Of a DNA stretch of 64,000 nt, positions 45,211 to 57,999 are shown in pieces. The DNA comes from Coniella vitis. Lineage: Eukaryota; Ascomycota; Sordariomycetes; Diaporthales; Schizoparmaceae. The notes beneath the pieces were generated by a model, which was not told the origin of the DNA, ran no database searches, and was given only the letters and a program-made list of their open reading frames with translations. The stretch spans positions 124,001 to 188,000 of the forward strand of contig WUJK01000001.1 of NCBI GenBank assembly GCA_011317545.1, written 5' to 3'. Numbering within the stretch: the first letter of the stretch is position 1; every line of letters begins with the position of its first letter. Made by a program: the position numbers and the translations under genes.

Positions 45211-48200
45211 TATTATTAGCTTATTAGCTCGATTATATCTAAGTATAGTTCGAAGTCGTATTTTAGTTATAAGATTAAGCCCGATTCGAATTAATTATCT
45301 TTATCGAATAAAGGGATCGTCTCGTTAGATACTATTCGTTAGTATAACCCTAATACTAATATATACTTAATTAAGATTAACCTAGCTAGATATCCTAAGA
45401 GTCGAGTTATATAAGCCTATTAGCAAGGGATTAATAAGGCTATTATTAGAGATAAACCTAAAAGGCTACGAATTATCCCTAGTTATTAACCTCGGCTTTA
45501 TAATAGGTATTTATAGCGTTTTATTATTATTATTAGATAAGATAATTAGGCTTACTATTAGTTAACTATTAAAATTATATTTATATAAATATTAATCTTA
45601 TATTAGATAAGCGGCTTTAATAAACGAATATTAACGATTTAAGTTTCGGTAAAAGCCGCTATTATTAATAGCTAGCGTTATACTAACTACTTATAATAAT
45701 AATTAAAATAATAAGATAATTAGTATATAATATATTTTAATTAGAATCTTAAAATCGAAATAACTAAGCTTTTATATTTAGTAAATAATATTATATTAGA
45801 TATAATTATACTTAAAGATTTTCTTATATTCTTAATAAGGGACCTATTACTTACTTAATATAATTTATAATTTATTACTTAAACTAAATACTCTACTTAG
45901 AAAAGAGCGGATATAGTAAACTATTAAGAGTAGCCTATAAATAAGCTTACTTAACTAAGAAAAAATATCTCTAAAGGTAATAAGCCTCTTCGTAATATTA
46001 CCCTTATATATTATAAGTTCTTAAATATCGCTACTAATATTAGTATCCTTACTATACTTACTATTATTAAACTTATTATCCTAAGATATATAACCTTCCT
46101 CGGTAATCTTTAAGGGTCGGACTTTCTTCGTTTTTAGAATAGGGCTAGATTTATCTAGTTTATCTCGGATATACTTCCTCTTCTAGCTATTATTAAACTC
46201 TAATAATAATCTCTTAAAGCGCTCTTAGTATACCTAACTATTATTATTATTATTCTCTCCGCCCTTAATAGTAGTAATAATAATGCCTATTATATTCTAT
46301 ATTAAGTACTCGATACTAGAAGGTACTTACTTCTCCTATTCGAGACTATTAAGCTATAGATATAGTAAGATATCTAGATTCTTATAGATTAGCGGTAAGA
46401 GATAGTTAACTATAATACTAAGCTTATCGCCGATTTAAAGGATTAGGAGGGCGAGAAGATAGTAAAACTAAATAAAGGCTTAAATCTCTACCGAATTAAA
46501 GTCCTAAATTATAGTAATATAGATAATCTCCTATATAAAGCGGTTAAACGGTATAGCCTAGAAAACCCGTAATACCTTATAAGCTAATAGCTTATAAAGC
46601 TTTCTAAAGGGCTTAAGCTAAGGTAGAAACTATAGCTCTATAACTAAGGATATAGCTTCCTTAATATAGGTCTTATATTATAAAAAGTTATAAACCGTAT
46701 CTTTTATATATAGGATAATTTATATAACTTTCTTTTACTAGCCTATATATATAATTCGATTATATATTTATCTAATAATACTAAAGTTCTATAAGTATTA
46801 TACCTAAATTCTAAGGTTATAATAATAGTAAAGGTTTAAGTTAGCCGAGCTATAATATTAATTAAGGATTATTATATTAGTAATAGCCTTTAGGTTATTA
46901 AACTTAGAAAGGGCGGCTGATTTTTTAGATAATATTATAGTAGAGCGAATAGAAAGGATAGTTAGTAAAGCTTTTTCGAGGATTATAACGAGAATATTAT
47001 TATAATTTATTAGTATAAATCCTAAATAAAGTAAGTTAATACCCTAAGGTACGATAATTATTAATAAGAGTTAATTAAATAGAGAGGTTAGTATTATAAG
47101 GTGCGAAGTTAGAAAGAAAACTTTATACCCTATAATACTAAGTCGATTATATATATAGTACTTATAGCTACTTCTAGGGAGTAGCTATTATAACTAACGT
47201 TTGCTTATAATTAGCGGTATACTTAGCTATAATATCGAGAATATAGGTATTAATAAGGGACTTATATAAGACCCGGAAAAGAGTATAATAGCGGTTAGGT
47301 ATAATAAACGAATATAAGTTATCTCTAAACCTAAGAAGTTAAAGGTAAGTAAGATTATTATCTTTAATACCTTAAAGGATTATCTCGGTATAGCCTACGC
47401 CGAATATAAGAGTATATATAGCCCGGTTATAGATATTTTATATAATAACCTTATATATTAATATAGCTTTATTCTTAATTTTACCGGCTTCGATAAGATT
47501 AGTAAGGGCCTTTTAATCCGATCTCTTACTAATTAGATTATTTCTAATTATAGTAATATAGCTAAGCTAATCTATCGATATAATCGTTAAGATATATATT
47601 AATCTATTATTAAAATAAACGGATATCTCTATAGGGTTATCCTTTATAATTATAAATATATTCTTATTAAGGGCGATCCGAATATTATACTCTTAGGTAT
47701 TATTAGGCGCTTTTATATAAAGGTCCTTAAAATAAGCGTTTATATATTCGTTTATTTAATCTTTAAATAGATTATAGGATAGTTTATATATTTAAATTTA
47801 ATAAAGGAGAATATTATTATAAGGATAAACTAGCTATAGGTCCCTATTTATATAATCGGGTAGGCGGGTAATTATATCTATTCCCCGGTATATATCGATA
47901 TAAGCTAATATATTACGGATAATAGTATACTATTTATCCTCCGTTAAGTTATATAAGGCCTAATATTTAGGCGTAAATGCTTATTACCTCTATTTATACT
48001 CTATAATTACTTATATAAGTTATTACTTATATTCGCTAGGTATTTCCTCGGGAAAAAAGGCTAAGAAACCCTAATTACTTAATTATAGTTCTACGCTTAG
48101 GGATAAGTTCTCCTAATTAATATTATATTCTAAGCCTATATTCTCTTAGAATAAATTAGTTAGGCTATAGTAATTAGATTATTAATTAATAATAGGTATA

Positions 48201-49134
48201 ATAGAGGTTATAATTAGTAAGGATAAGTTTTAAATTAAGTTAGGGCGGTTTTATATATTATAAAGGATAAGCCTAATTACCCTAGCCTAGCCTATTAAGC
48301 AATTACGGATAATATAGTATTCGTCGAGGATTATATACTAAAAGTAGAATCTAGGCGGAAATTCCTATATATAGTATTAACGGAAGAACTTCGTAATTAT
48401 TAGAATAATCTCGCCGTTATATTCGAATAAAGTCGGCTTTCCCGCCTTAGTCTACTCCTTAATAAGGCGAGTTTATATATACTCGGGTATATCTCGAGCT
48501 TCTAAGACCTAGTTATCCTTATTATCGGGGTTATCGGGGCTATTATTAAATACTACCTTATACTTAATAGCCTCCTTAAGGTCCTAATTATTAACTTCCT
48601 ATTCGGATTAAGCTATAGCTAGGGTATTATCTAATAATAGCTATATATTAGCTTTATTTTTAGCTTTACCTTTACTTTTATCTTAGGTAGGCTCGGTATA
48701 AGCTATATTAATAGTATTACGGATAAGAGTAAGGTAATTAATATTATAGCTAGGTATAATATCTTAGGTATTAGCTTCTTATAATCCTTAATAGTAAAGA
48801 AGCTTAAATCTATCCTTAATAAAAGCTAAGGCCTAATCCCGTTAGAGGAGGTATAATATAATCGTAGAATATAAAAAGATTTATACCTTTCTTATATTCT
48901 AAAGGTAATATATATTAGTAAATATAAGTGAGGTAATAATAATACCCTAAGGTACGAAGTATAATAGTATAGAGTATATAGAGTATATTAGTACCTTAAG
49001 GTACGAAGTTAATAATATATAGTTTATAATATACGTTAATACCCTAAGGTGCTAATATAGGAAAACTATTATTACTAACTTCGTACTTTAAGGTATTAAT
49101 ATCGGGATAATATACTTATTATAAACGTCGATAC
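45211..49134. other. Unresolved RIP-degraded interior of the TIR element
   Basis: Almost 4 kb with patches of coherent coding on either strand once RIP-type stops are ignored. Examples are a plus-strand stretch near 45,390-45,700 and a minus-strand stretch from about 47,770 to 47,230 (EYINAYFKDLYIKAP and LTNLIEAGKIKNKA). None matches a family I know. The right-hand 2 kb carries the border motif annotated separately. Confidence 0.4.
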
Positions 49135-49139
49135 CTTAG
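47035..49139. repeat. Cluster 1 of a dispersed ~24-bp border motif
   Basis: At least seven copies of a motif close to TTAGTACCYTARGGTRCGAA plus GTTA: near 47035, 47086, 47123 (reverse), 48941, 48988, 49035 and 49077 (reverse). The core ACCYTARGGT is nearly palindromic. Copies lie between relic frames rather than inside them. They are absent from the nested LTR element. Confidence 0.65.
49135..49139. repeat. Left CTTAG duplication of the nested LTR element
   Basis: CTTAG immediately precedes the 5' LTR and recurs immediately after the 3' LTR at 56261-56265. A 5-bp duplication is standard for Ty3/Gypsy integration. Confidence 0.85.
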
Positions 49140-49622
49140 TATTATAACCCACGGTTATACAGGTTACAGGAATAGGCTAGCGCAACTATATACTAGCAAA
49201 TCGGAACCTTAACGGACCGATAGGGATCTTTTATATAATAAAGTTATATTAGATAATATAACTAGGGTTAGGGTTATATAGGATAAGGGTAGACCGTAAG
49301 AACCGTACTGCAACTCTATCGACTTAGACCGCAATAGTCGATAAGCGATATCGTCGGTCTAAGGTACTATTTAGGGAATAGTAGTTAATAATAGAAGGAT
49401 ATAAGGATAGGAGTTTATAGCTTAATATTAGATAGTTTCTTTATAGTCTTTAGTTATAAATCTAAGTATTATTTTATATAATAGGGTAATCCCTCTTAAT
49501 TACTTATAATACTTAATATTACTCGATAAACGTACGGAGACTTAAAGGTAATACTTCCCCGCCTACTAATATATAACTTATAGGTACTTCTAGAATCCGG
49601 GATTTAGGTAAGGATTATTATA
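49140..49622 (+). repeat. 5' LTR
   Basis: 483 bp, starting TATTATAACC and ending GGATTATTATA; the normal TG...CA ends are now TA...TA, as RIP would make them. It keeps several CpA sites (for example TTACAGG) that are TpA in the 3' copy. Confidence 0.92.
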
Positions 49623-51950
49623 TTTTTATAACTCTTATTCAGGACGGTTTATATATACCTCTTAGGTAATATTAAGTATAATAATAGCTCCTTAAACTCC
49701 TACCCCGTTTACTTTAGGAGAAGGATATCGCTAGGTTATAATTTAGGAAGATATAATACGCTAATTAATCGAACTTACTTAATAACTCTTTATACTCTAA
49801 TAGAACTAAGAGTAGTAGAATCGTATTATCCGTAGGCAGGCCTAATAGCTCGAATAATACTAAGCTATAGCTACTATACCCCTAACGCCTATTATTTAAA
49901 ATACCGGTAACGGCTATAAGATAAATAAACCTACTATATATAACGGTAACTAAAAGACGCTTTAAGGGTTCCTTACCTATTATAAGGTATACTTCCTATA
50001 TAACGTAGCTTAATTCTCTACTAAACCCGATAAAGTTATCCTAGCCGGTATATAACTCGAAAAAGATATACTTATCTAGTACGAACCCTTACTTTATAAC
50101 TATATTAAATACTTAGGTAACCTCGATTAACGTAAAACGATTACTAAGAATATATTCGATTTATTCGTAGGATTCGAATATATCCTTAAGGAAATATTTA
50201 GTAATCCTAACAAAGAACGAACTATAGTATAATAACTTATAGAACTTAAGTAGAATAAGTCTGCTTTAGCTTATATAGTCCGCTTTAAGTAACTCTTAGT
50301 ATACCTCCCTTAAGAAGATAAGAACCTTATAGAATACTATTATAGAGGATTTAAGGATAAGGTTAAAGACGAAATCTCTAAGTAGGATTAGCTTAAAGAC
50401 TTTATAATATTTAGTAATAATACTATCCGTATTAATAACCGTTTCTACGAAAAACGTATAGAGAAAAGTAAGAAAGGAGGAAGCTATATTATATAAAGGA
50501 ATTACGCTAATATAGGACGGCGGATTTAATAGATAATTAACTATAGCTTCTAGTAACGAGGTACGGCAGTTAGCGGTATTATATATATAGGACTTATAAA
50601 GCTCGACGTAGCTTAGCGTAAACCTATAAGTAAGGAATACTTTAACTATAATAAGATAAGCTACTTTATACGAGAATACCGATAACCTAAGAAACCTAGA
50701 GAATTTAAGAAAGTCCCCGAAGGACGATAAGCTAATATTATAATATACGAGATTACGGACTCTATTCCTAGCTAAAACTAGCTTCTAGAGTAAGCATCGG
50801 ATAATTCCGATTACGGACTCCTTAACTAGACCCTCTATTATAAGGATAATTATATAACGTACCTCTCGGTAAAGTAAGGCTTAGGATAATTCCCTTAGAA
50901 ACCTTATAAGGAACGATAAATTATAGTTACCTAGAGAATACCCCTCTTTACGGATAACGGTTTATTCGAAAGACTAATAATAGAGTAGTAAGCTTAGCTT
51001 ATTAGGGAATACCCCTACTAGCGCGATATAAAAGGGTACGAACTACCTAACGAAACGGATATTTCGTAGAGTAATATTACGGAAATTATAGAATAATAGG
51101 AAACGCTCTATATTAGTTAGGATACTAGCGCTTAAACTATTAACGAAGAAACAAGCTTAGAATTAGAAAGCTCTACGGACGGAGATATCGATAAAAGAGA
51201 TATATACTACCTTATCCACGGTATTATATTTAGAGAATTATTCCGAATAATATCTTATTAAAACGAAACCCCCCTTATATAGGAAGATACGTAAATTAAT
51301 TACCTCTACGAAAAATACTATTAGATTATATAGTTTACTTATATTATATATAATTATAGATAATACTTTAAATATAAGGTAACTAACGAATAGTTCCCTA
51401 TATACGAGATAGGGTATAATATTATCGCCTATAATAATAATAATAGCGACTATTATAAAGTATTTAGAATAAAGGGAAATTATATTAGTATTAGCTTTAT
51501 ATATAATACCGCCTACGAATATACTATGCGATAAGTAAAATAGTACTAATATACGATACCCTAGTACGTACCTTACGCGTAAGAAAAAGCGCTCGATTAG
51601 TATAAAATACGCGAATAGAAGCGAAGGGAAAAGCGCGTAAAGCCCGTATACGCGGAACCTATATATTATAGCTTCTATAAGAGTATAGACTATATAGAAT
51701 ATATAGTAGATAAAATACGAATCTACTATATTATTAAGAATAGCAAACCCGGAGTATAGACTCCGTATACCGAAGAAGAAAATTAAGTACGCCTATAGCG
51801 ATAGGCTATAGTACGTATACGATACGGAATATAATAAGCTAAGAACCTAGTATAGATAATAGCCCTTAGAGTATAATAAGAATAGTAAAACCTAAAAGGT
51901 AAGGATCGCCTATAAGGAATAATAAGCGATTAGGATTTATAATAAAATCC
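49623..51950 (+). pseudogene. Gag relic of the chromovirus
   Basis: The region after the 5' LTR contains a degraded gag frame. A retroviral zinc knuckle with CX2CX4HX4C spacing is recognisable at 50638-50679, where all four metal ligands are now Tyr, each explained by one G-to-A or C-to-T change. Its frame is offset by -1 from the pol frame downstream, which could be a programmed shift or a later indel. The boundary with pol is approximate. Confidence 0.7.
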
Positions 51951-54900
51951 CTCTATACGATAGATAGCTTAACGTATAAATATTTAAAAATCGTAGTATA
52001 AATTAACGATAAATACTATATAATACTCCTAGATAGCGGAGTATAAGGAAACTTTATATCCCTAAGCGTTATTAATAGAGAACGGATACCTTAGAAGAAG
52101 AAGATAGAACCCTATAAACTTAATATTATAGAAGGTATAGAAGTCGCTTATAGCTAAGGTATTATCGATATAGAATCTAATTAATTACTAGTTATAATCT
52201 ATAGATATACGATATTAATAAACTTCGATATTACGGATACTATATAATACGAGCTAATCTTAGGTATATTATAGTTAAGAAAGGAAAATCCTCGAATCGA
52301 TTAAACTAATAGCTATATTTTATAGGATAAAGCGGATACCTAAGAAGCGGTTATAATTAAAAGCGTAGGATCGGATTTAGTTATTAAGCAATACTTAGAT
52401 AATAGGGGCTTAAACGAATTTATATATACCTCTAAATCGAGAAGAGCTAAGGCGATAATTACCCTAGGATATAATAAACCTCGATAGCTTATAAAAAAGG
52501 ATCTAGCGATAGTTAGTACCTAATAGAATAAGGGATATAGCAGATTAGGATATAATATAATAGGATTCTATAGATAGTAGGATATATTATTATAATAAGT
52601 TTAAGAAGGAACTAAGTATATATAACGATATCTCCTTATAATAGTAACTATATAAGACGAAGATACGTTTAGAGACCTCTCCGGTATACTAGAAGAGTAT
52701 CGGAAGTTTATAAAACTATTTTAAGGAAAATTCGATAACGGCCTATTAGAGTATAACCTATATAACTACGAGATCCTACTTAAAGAAGGAGAATAATTAA
52801 AGTTCTTTCCTATCTACGGATTAGATAAGGATAAACTTAAAGTACTTAGAGAATATATCGACGAAAATCTTAAGAAAGGCTATATTAGACCCTCTTATTT
52901 ACTAGTAGGATACCTAATCCTATTTATATTAAAGAAAAACGGTAAACTATAACTATACGTTAACTATCGGTAACTTAACGATATTATAATTAAGAATCGG
53001 TACCCCTTACCTCTCTTTAAAGAACTTAGAGATAGATTTAGAGGAGCCTAATAGTTTATAGCCCTTAACCTTAAAGAAGGATATACGTATATTCGTATTA
53101 AACCCGGAGAAGAATAGAAAATAGCGTTTAGAATACGCTACGGATATTTCGAATATCTTATTATACTATTCGGACTTACTAACGCCCCTATATTATTCTA
53201 GGAAATAATAAACTTTATCTTATATAAATACCTCGATTATTTTATAATCGCTTACTTAGATAATATCCTTATTTATTTAAAGATATTCGAGGAATACTAG
53301 AAGTATATTATAATAATCCTATAAATCCTCTAAGATAATAAGATTTTAATAGAACCTACTAAATATAACTAGAATACTTAAGAAGTTAACTACTTTAGAT
53401 ATACTATTATATTAGGGTATATACGAATATAGAAAGATAAAGTATAGATAGTTAGGAACTAGCCTATACCTTAGAATATTAAGGATATTAGAGCCTTAGT
53501 AGGCTATATTAACTTCTACCGATAATTTATTAAGAACTATAATAGTATTATAGTATTACTTACGGAACTTACGAAAAAGGATATTACCTTTAACTAGAAT
53601 AAATAGGTATAGAAAGCCTTTAGTATAATTAAGGATATAGTTATATTAGAACTAATCCTAATCGAAGTAGATTAAGATAAAGTTTTCGAGATCGAGATAG
53701 ATATATTAGATTATATACTCGGTAGATAACTCGGATAACGAGATAATAAAGGACGACTACGGATAGTTAGTAACTTTAGTAAGAAGCTAAATAGATTAGA
53801 ACTTAACTATAGAACGCCTAATTAAGAACTTATAGCAATAGTAGAAGCCTTTAGGGAATAGCGATATAAACCTTACGGACTATTATAACCTCTACTAATA
53901 CCTACGACTATTTAGTTATCTATTAGTCTAGACTTTATTACTAAGCTACCCCTTTTACGAGAACCCTTAACTTAGGTATAGTACGATAGTATCTTAGTAG
54001 TAGTTTATAAACTAAGTAAGTACGTATACTTCCTACTATATAAGGAAAGTAGTATTATAGAAGAACTCGTATATATATTCCTCCGTATTATTATCGCTAA
54101 CTACGGAATACCTTAGGAAATTATATTAGATAGAGATAGAAAATTTATATTAAAATTCTAGATCTCTCTTACTAAATACCTCGGAACGATATAACGTATA
54201 TCTACGGCATTTTATCCTTAAATAGACGGATAAATAGAACGTACTAACTAGATTATAGAATAATATCTACGATACTATATTAACTATAAATAAGATAATT
54301 AGGTCGAACTCTTACTTACGGTATAATTCGCTTATAATAGCGTAGATACGATAAGTATAGGAAAATTACTATTCTTCCTACTCTATAGATATAACCCTAT
54401 AGTATACTACGAAATACTATTAGGTAGAAATATAGAAACGATAGACTAATACGCTAGAAGAATTAAGCAATTATATAAAGATACTCGATATATACTTTAG
54501 GACGTTAAAGAACGAATAACGAAATATACTAATTAGAGAAGGATTAAGGGACTAATCCTATAAAAGGGAGATAAAGTCTACCTTAACTATAAAAATATTA
54601 AAACTATTAGACCTAGCGATAAACTCGATTATAAAAAACTCGGACCTTATAAAATTATATAATAGATTTTACTAATTAATTATAAATTGGAAATCCTATA
54701 TATACGTTTATACCTAATCTTCTATATTTTACTTCTGGAACTAGTATTAGTAGACGTAGAACTTTCGTACGATATAGATATTATCGAACTAGAATAAGTA
54801 TAATACAAAGTTAAATAGATTCTCGATTTACGTAAACGCGGACGCGGAAAATAATACCTTATTAAATAGAAAAATTATAATAATTCGGAAAATATATAGA

Positions 54901-54960
54901 AACCCCTAAAGAATATCTACTAAGATCTAATTAGGGAATACGAAAATTAATAAGTAATTT
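51951..54960 (+). pseudogene. Pol relic: protease, RT, RNase H fragment, integrase, chromodomain
   Basis: One continuous frame through RIP-type stops. The protease active-site motif is LLDSG (Asp at 52032-52034) followed by GNFIS. RT runs about 52,830-53,290, with FGLTNAP and the YLDD box now YLDN (Asn at 53262-53264). RNase H is cut short near 53,860 and joined directly to the PYGLL linker before the integrase core, so the remainder of RNase H and the HHCC finger are missing. The core keeps Asp 53931, Asp 54129 and Glu 54237. A chromodomain lies at about 54,800-54,950 (ILDLRKRGRGK, ending in IREYEN). Parts upstream and downstream of the deletion remain in the same frame. Confidence 0.88.
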
Positions 54961-55151
54961 AATAACGGATAAAAATAGGGAATTTACTAACGATTAGATA
55001 GGCCTCCTTTATTAAAAGCGCTAGCTAGATCTAATAACCTATTAAACTCTACGGTCGATTAGTTTATAATCCTAAATTATAAACTAAAAGCCCTAATACC
55101 CTATAAATTACTAATAAGAAAATTAGATAGAGATAACGGAGAAATCCTAAA

Positions 55152-55590
55152 CTAATTAAAATCCTCTAATACGATAGTTATAAAACCCTTAGGTAATAGG
55201 CCTTCGGGAATAGCTAACTCCGTAGGATACCTTATAGCCTCGGCGGCTAAACGCTCCTTTTCTAACTCCTCCGCTTTAATACGATCTAACTCTTTAATCG
55301 TATCTAAACTATAACGAATAGTATATATTATCTTATTAGCCTATATATAACGCTCCTTACGTAATCGGCGTACTTTCGTAATAGCTTATTTAAGTTCCTC
55401 TTTAATAGTATTAAAGGCCGCCTTAGCTAATAAATACTAATAGGTAATTTTTTATATCTATATAGGAGTTAAGCTCTATATATCGCAGTTTCCCCGCTTA
55501 TAGCGAATATATTCCGAATAACGAGAAGAATCCTCTTCGGAGGCTAAGTAAGGAACTTAACGGGATTAGTAAGAAGAATAGGAGGGTATC
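55152..55590 (-). pseudogene. Antisense reading frame between chromodomain and 3' LTR
   Basis: On the minus strand a coherent frame of about 145 codons ends at a TAG (55154-55152). It is helical and charged (IKELDRIKAEELEKERLAAE, after TKVRRLRKER) and ends LLPKGFITIVLEDFN. The few internal stops are of CAG/CAA-to-TAG/TAA type. I do not recognise the protein. Extra antisense frames are known in some LTR elements, but no function is assigned here. Confidence 0.5.
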
Positions 55591-55777
55591 TTAGAATAAT
55601 AATCCAGTACGGATAACTAAAGAGAAGAAGTTTATTCGGTCTTCTTATAAGAAACCTTATTAATTCTCGACGATATAACGAATTAGGAAGGTATAATCCG
55701 AAGTAAGAATATTAGGTAGGACTATTTACGGAAATACTATAGGTCTTTAGGGATAAAGACCGATAGAAGGGAGATAA

Positions 55778-56260
55778 TATTATAACCTACGGTTATATAG
55801 GTTATAGGAATAGGCTAGTATAACTATATACTAGTAAATCGGAACCTTAACAGACCGATAGGGATCTCTTATATAATAAAGTTATACTAGATAATATAAT
55901 TAGGGTTAGGGTTATATAGGATAAGGGTAGACCGTAAGGATTATACTACGATTCTATCGACTTAGACTGTAATAATCGATAAGCGATATCGTCGGTTTAA
56001 GGTATTATTTAGGGAATAGTAGTTAATAATAGAAGGATATAAGGATAGGAGTTTATAGCTTAATATTAGATAGTTTCCTTATAATCTTTAGTTATAAATC
56101 TAAGTATTATTTTATATAATAGGGTAATCCCTCTTAATTACTTATAATACTTAATATTACTCGATAAACGTACGGAGATTTAAAGGTAATACTTCCCCGC
56201 CTACTAATATATAACTTATAGGTACTTCTAGAATCCGGGATTTAGGTAAGGATTATTATA
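55778..56260 (+). repeat. 3' LTR
   Basis: 483 bp, same length as the 5' LTR and more RIP-mutated in its first third. It is preceded by the purine tract GATAGAAGGGAGATAA and followed by the CTTAG duplication. Confidence 0.92.
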
Positions 56261-56265
56261 CTTAG
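56261..56265. repeat. Right CTTAG duplication of the nested LTR element
   Basis: Exact copy of 49135-49139 immediately after the 3' LTR. Confidence 0.85.
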
Positions 56266-57999
56266 ATATAGCTAGCTCTATTTCTACTTAAAGCTATTAC
56301 CGAGATATAACGGCTTATTATAGCCGTATATTATATAAGGTATTATAAACGGATCTATAGAATACCCGGAGGTAGAAGGTATTAGGAGGTAAGTATTTAA
56401 TAATCTCCTTTAAATATTACTTAACTAGGTTTACTAGGATTATTAGTAATATCGGTATAATAGGTATTAGTTCTATCTTATTATACTCCTTAAGCTAAAA
56501 TTCTTTAAGTTATTAAATATAGGCTTTAATAAAGATATATCGTTTTATAATAAAAGTTAAGGTTTTCCCCGTATTAACCTTATTTATAAGAAGCGTATTA
56601 TAAATAATACTCTTCGTTATATAAGCTAAATAATCGATATTTATTAAAGTAGTTATTAGTATAATATCCTTTAAATTAAATAATATCCTAATAGTATTAT
56701 ACCGATAACTTAAAAGGCTTTTAGGGCGAAAGGGAAGGTAGGTCTATCTTTATTCTTTCGGCGAGAAATTCGTAAATTATTATAACGGTTATCGCTATCT
56801 TAGCCGGTATAGTATATACCGAGATCTATAATCGCCTATTTAAAATTAATCTAAAGAGGTAATCGAGAAGGGAGAATATTATATATTACGTAATATTATA
56901 TAAGCTTAGCGCGCTAAGCCTATAATATAATAGGTATATCTTACTATACCTTAGCCTTATCTAAAGCCGCTTCTAAAGGGTTACTATTACGTTCGAGACT
57001 TATAATATATTACTCTATACTATTATTATTTAGTAATAGCGAACGGAATTAGTTTAATATATCTTCCTCTTTAACTAAAGTAGTAATAGGTTATAGGAGT
57101 AGGGCCTAGCGGTAGATCTCGCTAAATATACGCTATATACTTTATAAGTCGATAGGCTAGAGGCTTATTATACCGTTTAATATTTACTAACGCCGATTAT
57201 AACCTCGGCTTTATTTACTACCTTTATTAAGGTTATTATACTTAGTAGTAAGCGTAAGAAAGCCGGTTTATTTCTAAAAGCGGTTATATAATATACTAAT
57301 ATTAGCCTTCTAATTATCGAGCTTTTAAGATATAATAGCGTTTATATAGCGTATAAGTACCTCTACTATAATAAGCGTAATATCTATAGCTAAACGGTTA
57401 GGTATTATATCGGTATTATCGGCTAGGAATCTTTTATATATAGCGGTAGTAGCTTTAGCTCTTAATATAATAGCTTTAGTACTATTTAGTAATATCTTCT
57501 ATAGGTCGAGAGAAAGTTTTTTAGTATTAATAAAATTAGAATTATACCGCTGCTTAGTATAATAAATATATAAGGCTATATTTCTAAAAAGATTATCGTA
57601 AGAGAAGCCCTAAGGATATTTACGGGACGGTTTAGAGGTATTATACCGCTTAGTTACTATACCTATAAGATCTATCGGATAATAGTAGAGGTATTAAAGG
57701 ATTACTATATTTATAATAGTATTAATATTAATATAATTAGGATTAGGTAAGCTTAGGTTATTATTACGAATTAACCGGATAAGAGCTAAAGTATTATTAA
57801 TTATAGTTTAGTAGATAGTATATAATATCGCGTTATCGAATACTTCGATTAGCTTAATATACTACTTTATAGTATCGGCTAGGGTTATAGCGTAATTCTA
57901 GAATTTATAAGTCTTCGCCCGGATTAGGGGCTTAAAGTATTTAAAGGCTAGAGGAATTAATAGGTAGTTAGTAAGGATTTAAGGTTAGATTATAAAAAG
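56266..57999 (-). other. RIP-degraded region with unidentified minus-strand coding traces
   Basis: Continuation of the TIR element after the nested insertion. On the minus strand several stretches read coherently through RIP-type stops (for example NRPVNILRASLTIIFLE near 57,610 and AERIKIDLPSLSP near 56,740). A 16-bp perfect palindrome GCTTAGCGCGCTAAGC lies at 56904-56919. No family is recognised. Confidence 0.4.

Larger units (their letters stand above)
49140..56260 (+). mobile_element. Nested, RIP-inactivated Ty3/Gypsy chromovirus
   Basis: 7,121-bp LTR retrotransposon with two 483-bp LTRs and a CTTAG duplication, inserted in the TIR element. The domain order gag zinc knuckle, protease, reverse transcriptase, RNase H start, integrase, chromodomain identifies a chromovirus. 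A purine tract precedes the 3' LTR (55765-55777). RIP-type changes hit catalytic residues, so it is dead. The LTRs differ mostly at CpA/TpA sites, so their divergence cannot be used as a clock. Confidence 0.93.

Noticed and set aside
48930..49139. CRISPR-like spaced repeats
   Set aside because: Repeats are irregularly spaced, on both strands, diverged by RIP, and in a eukaryotic transposon; they are treated as border motifs.
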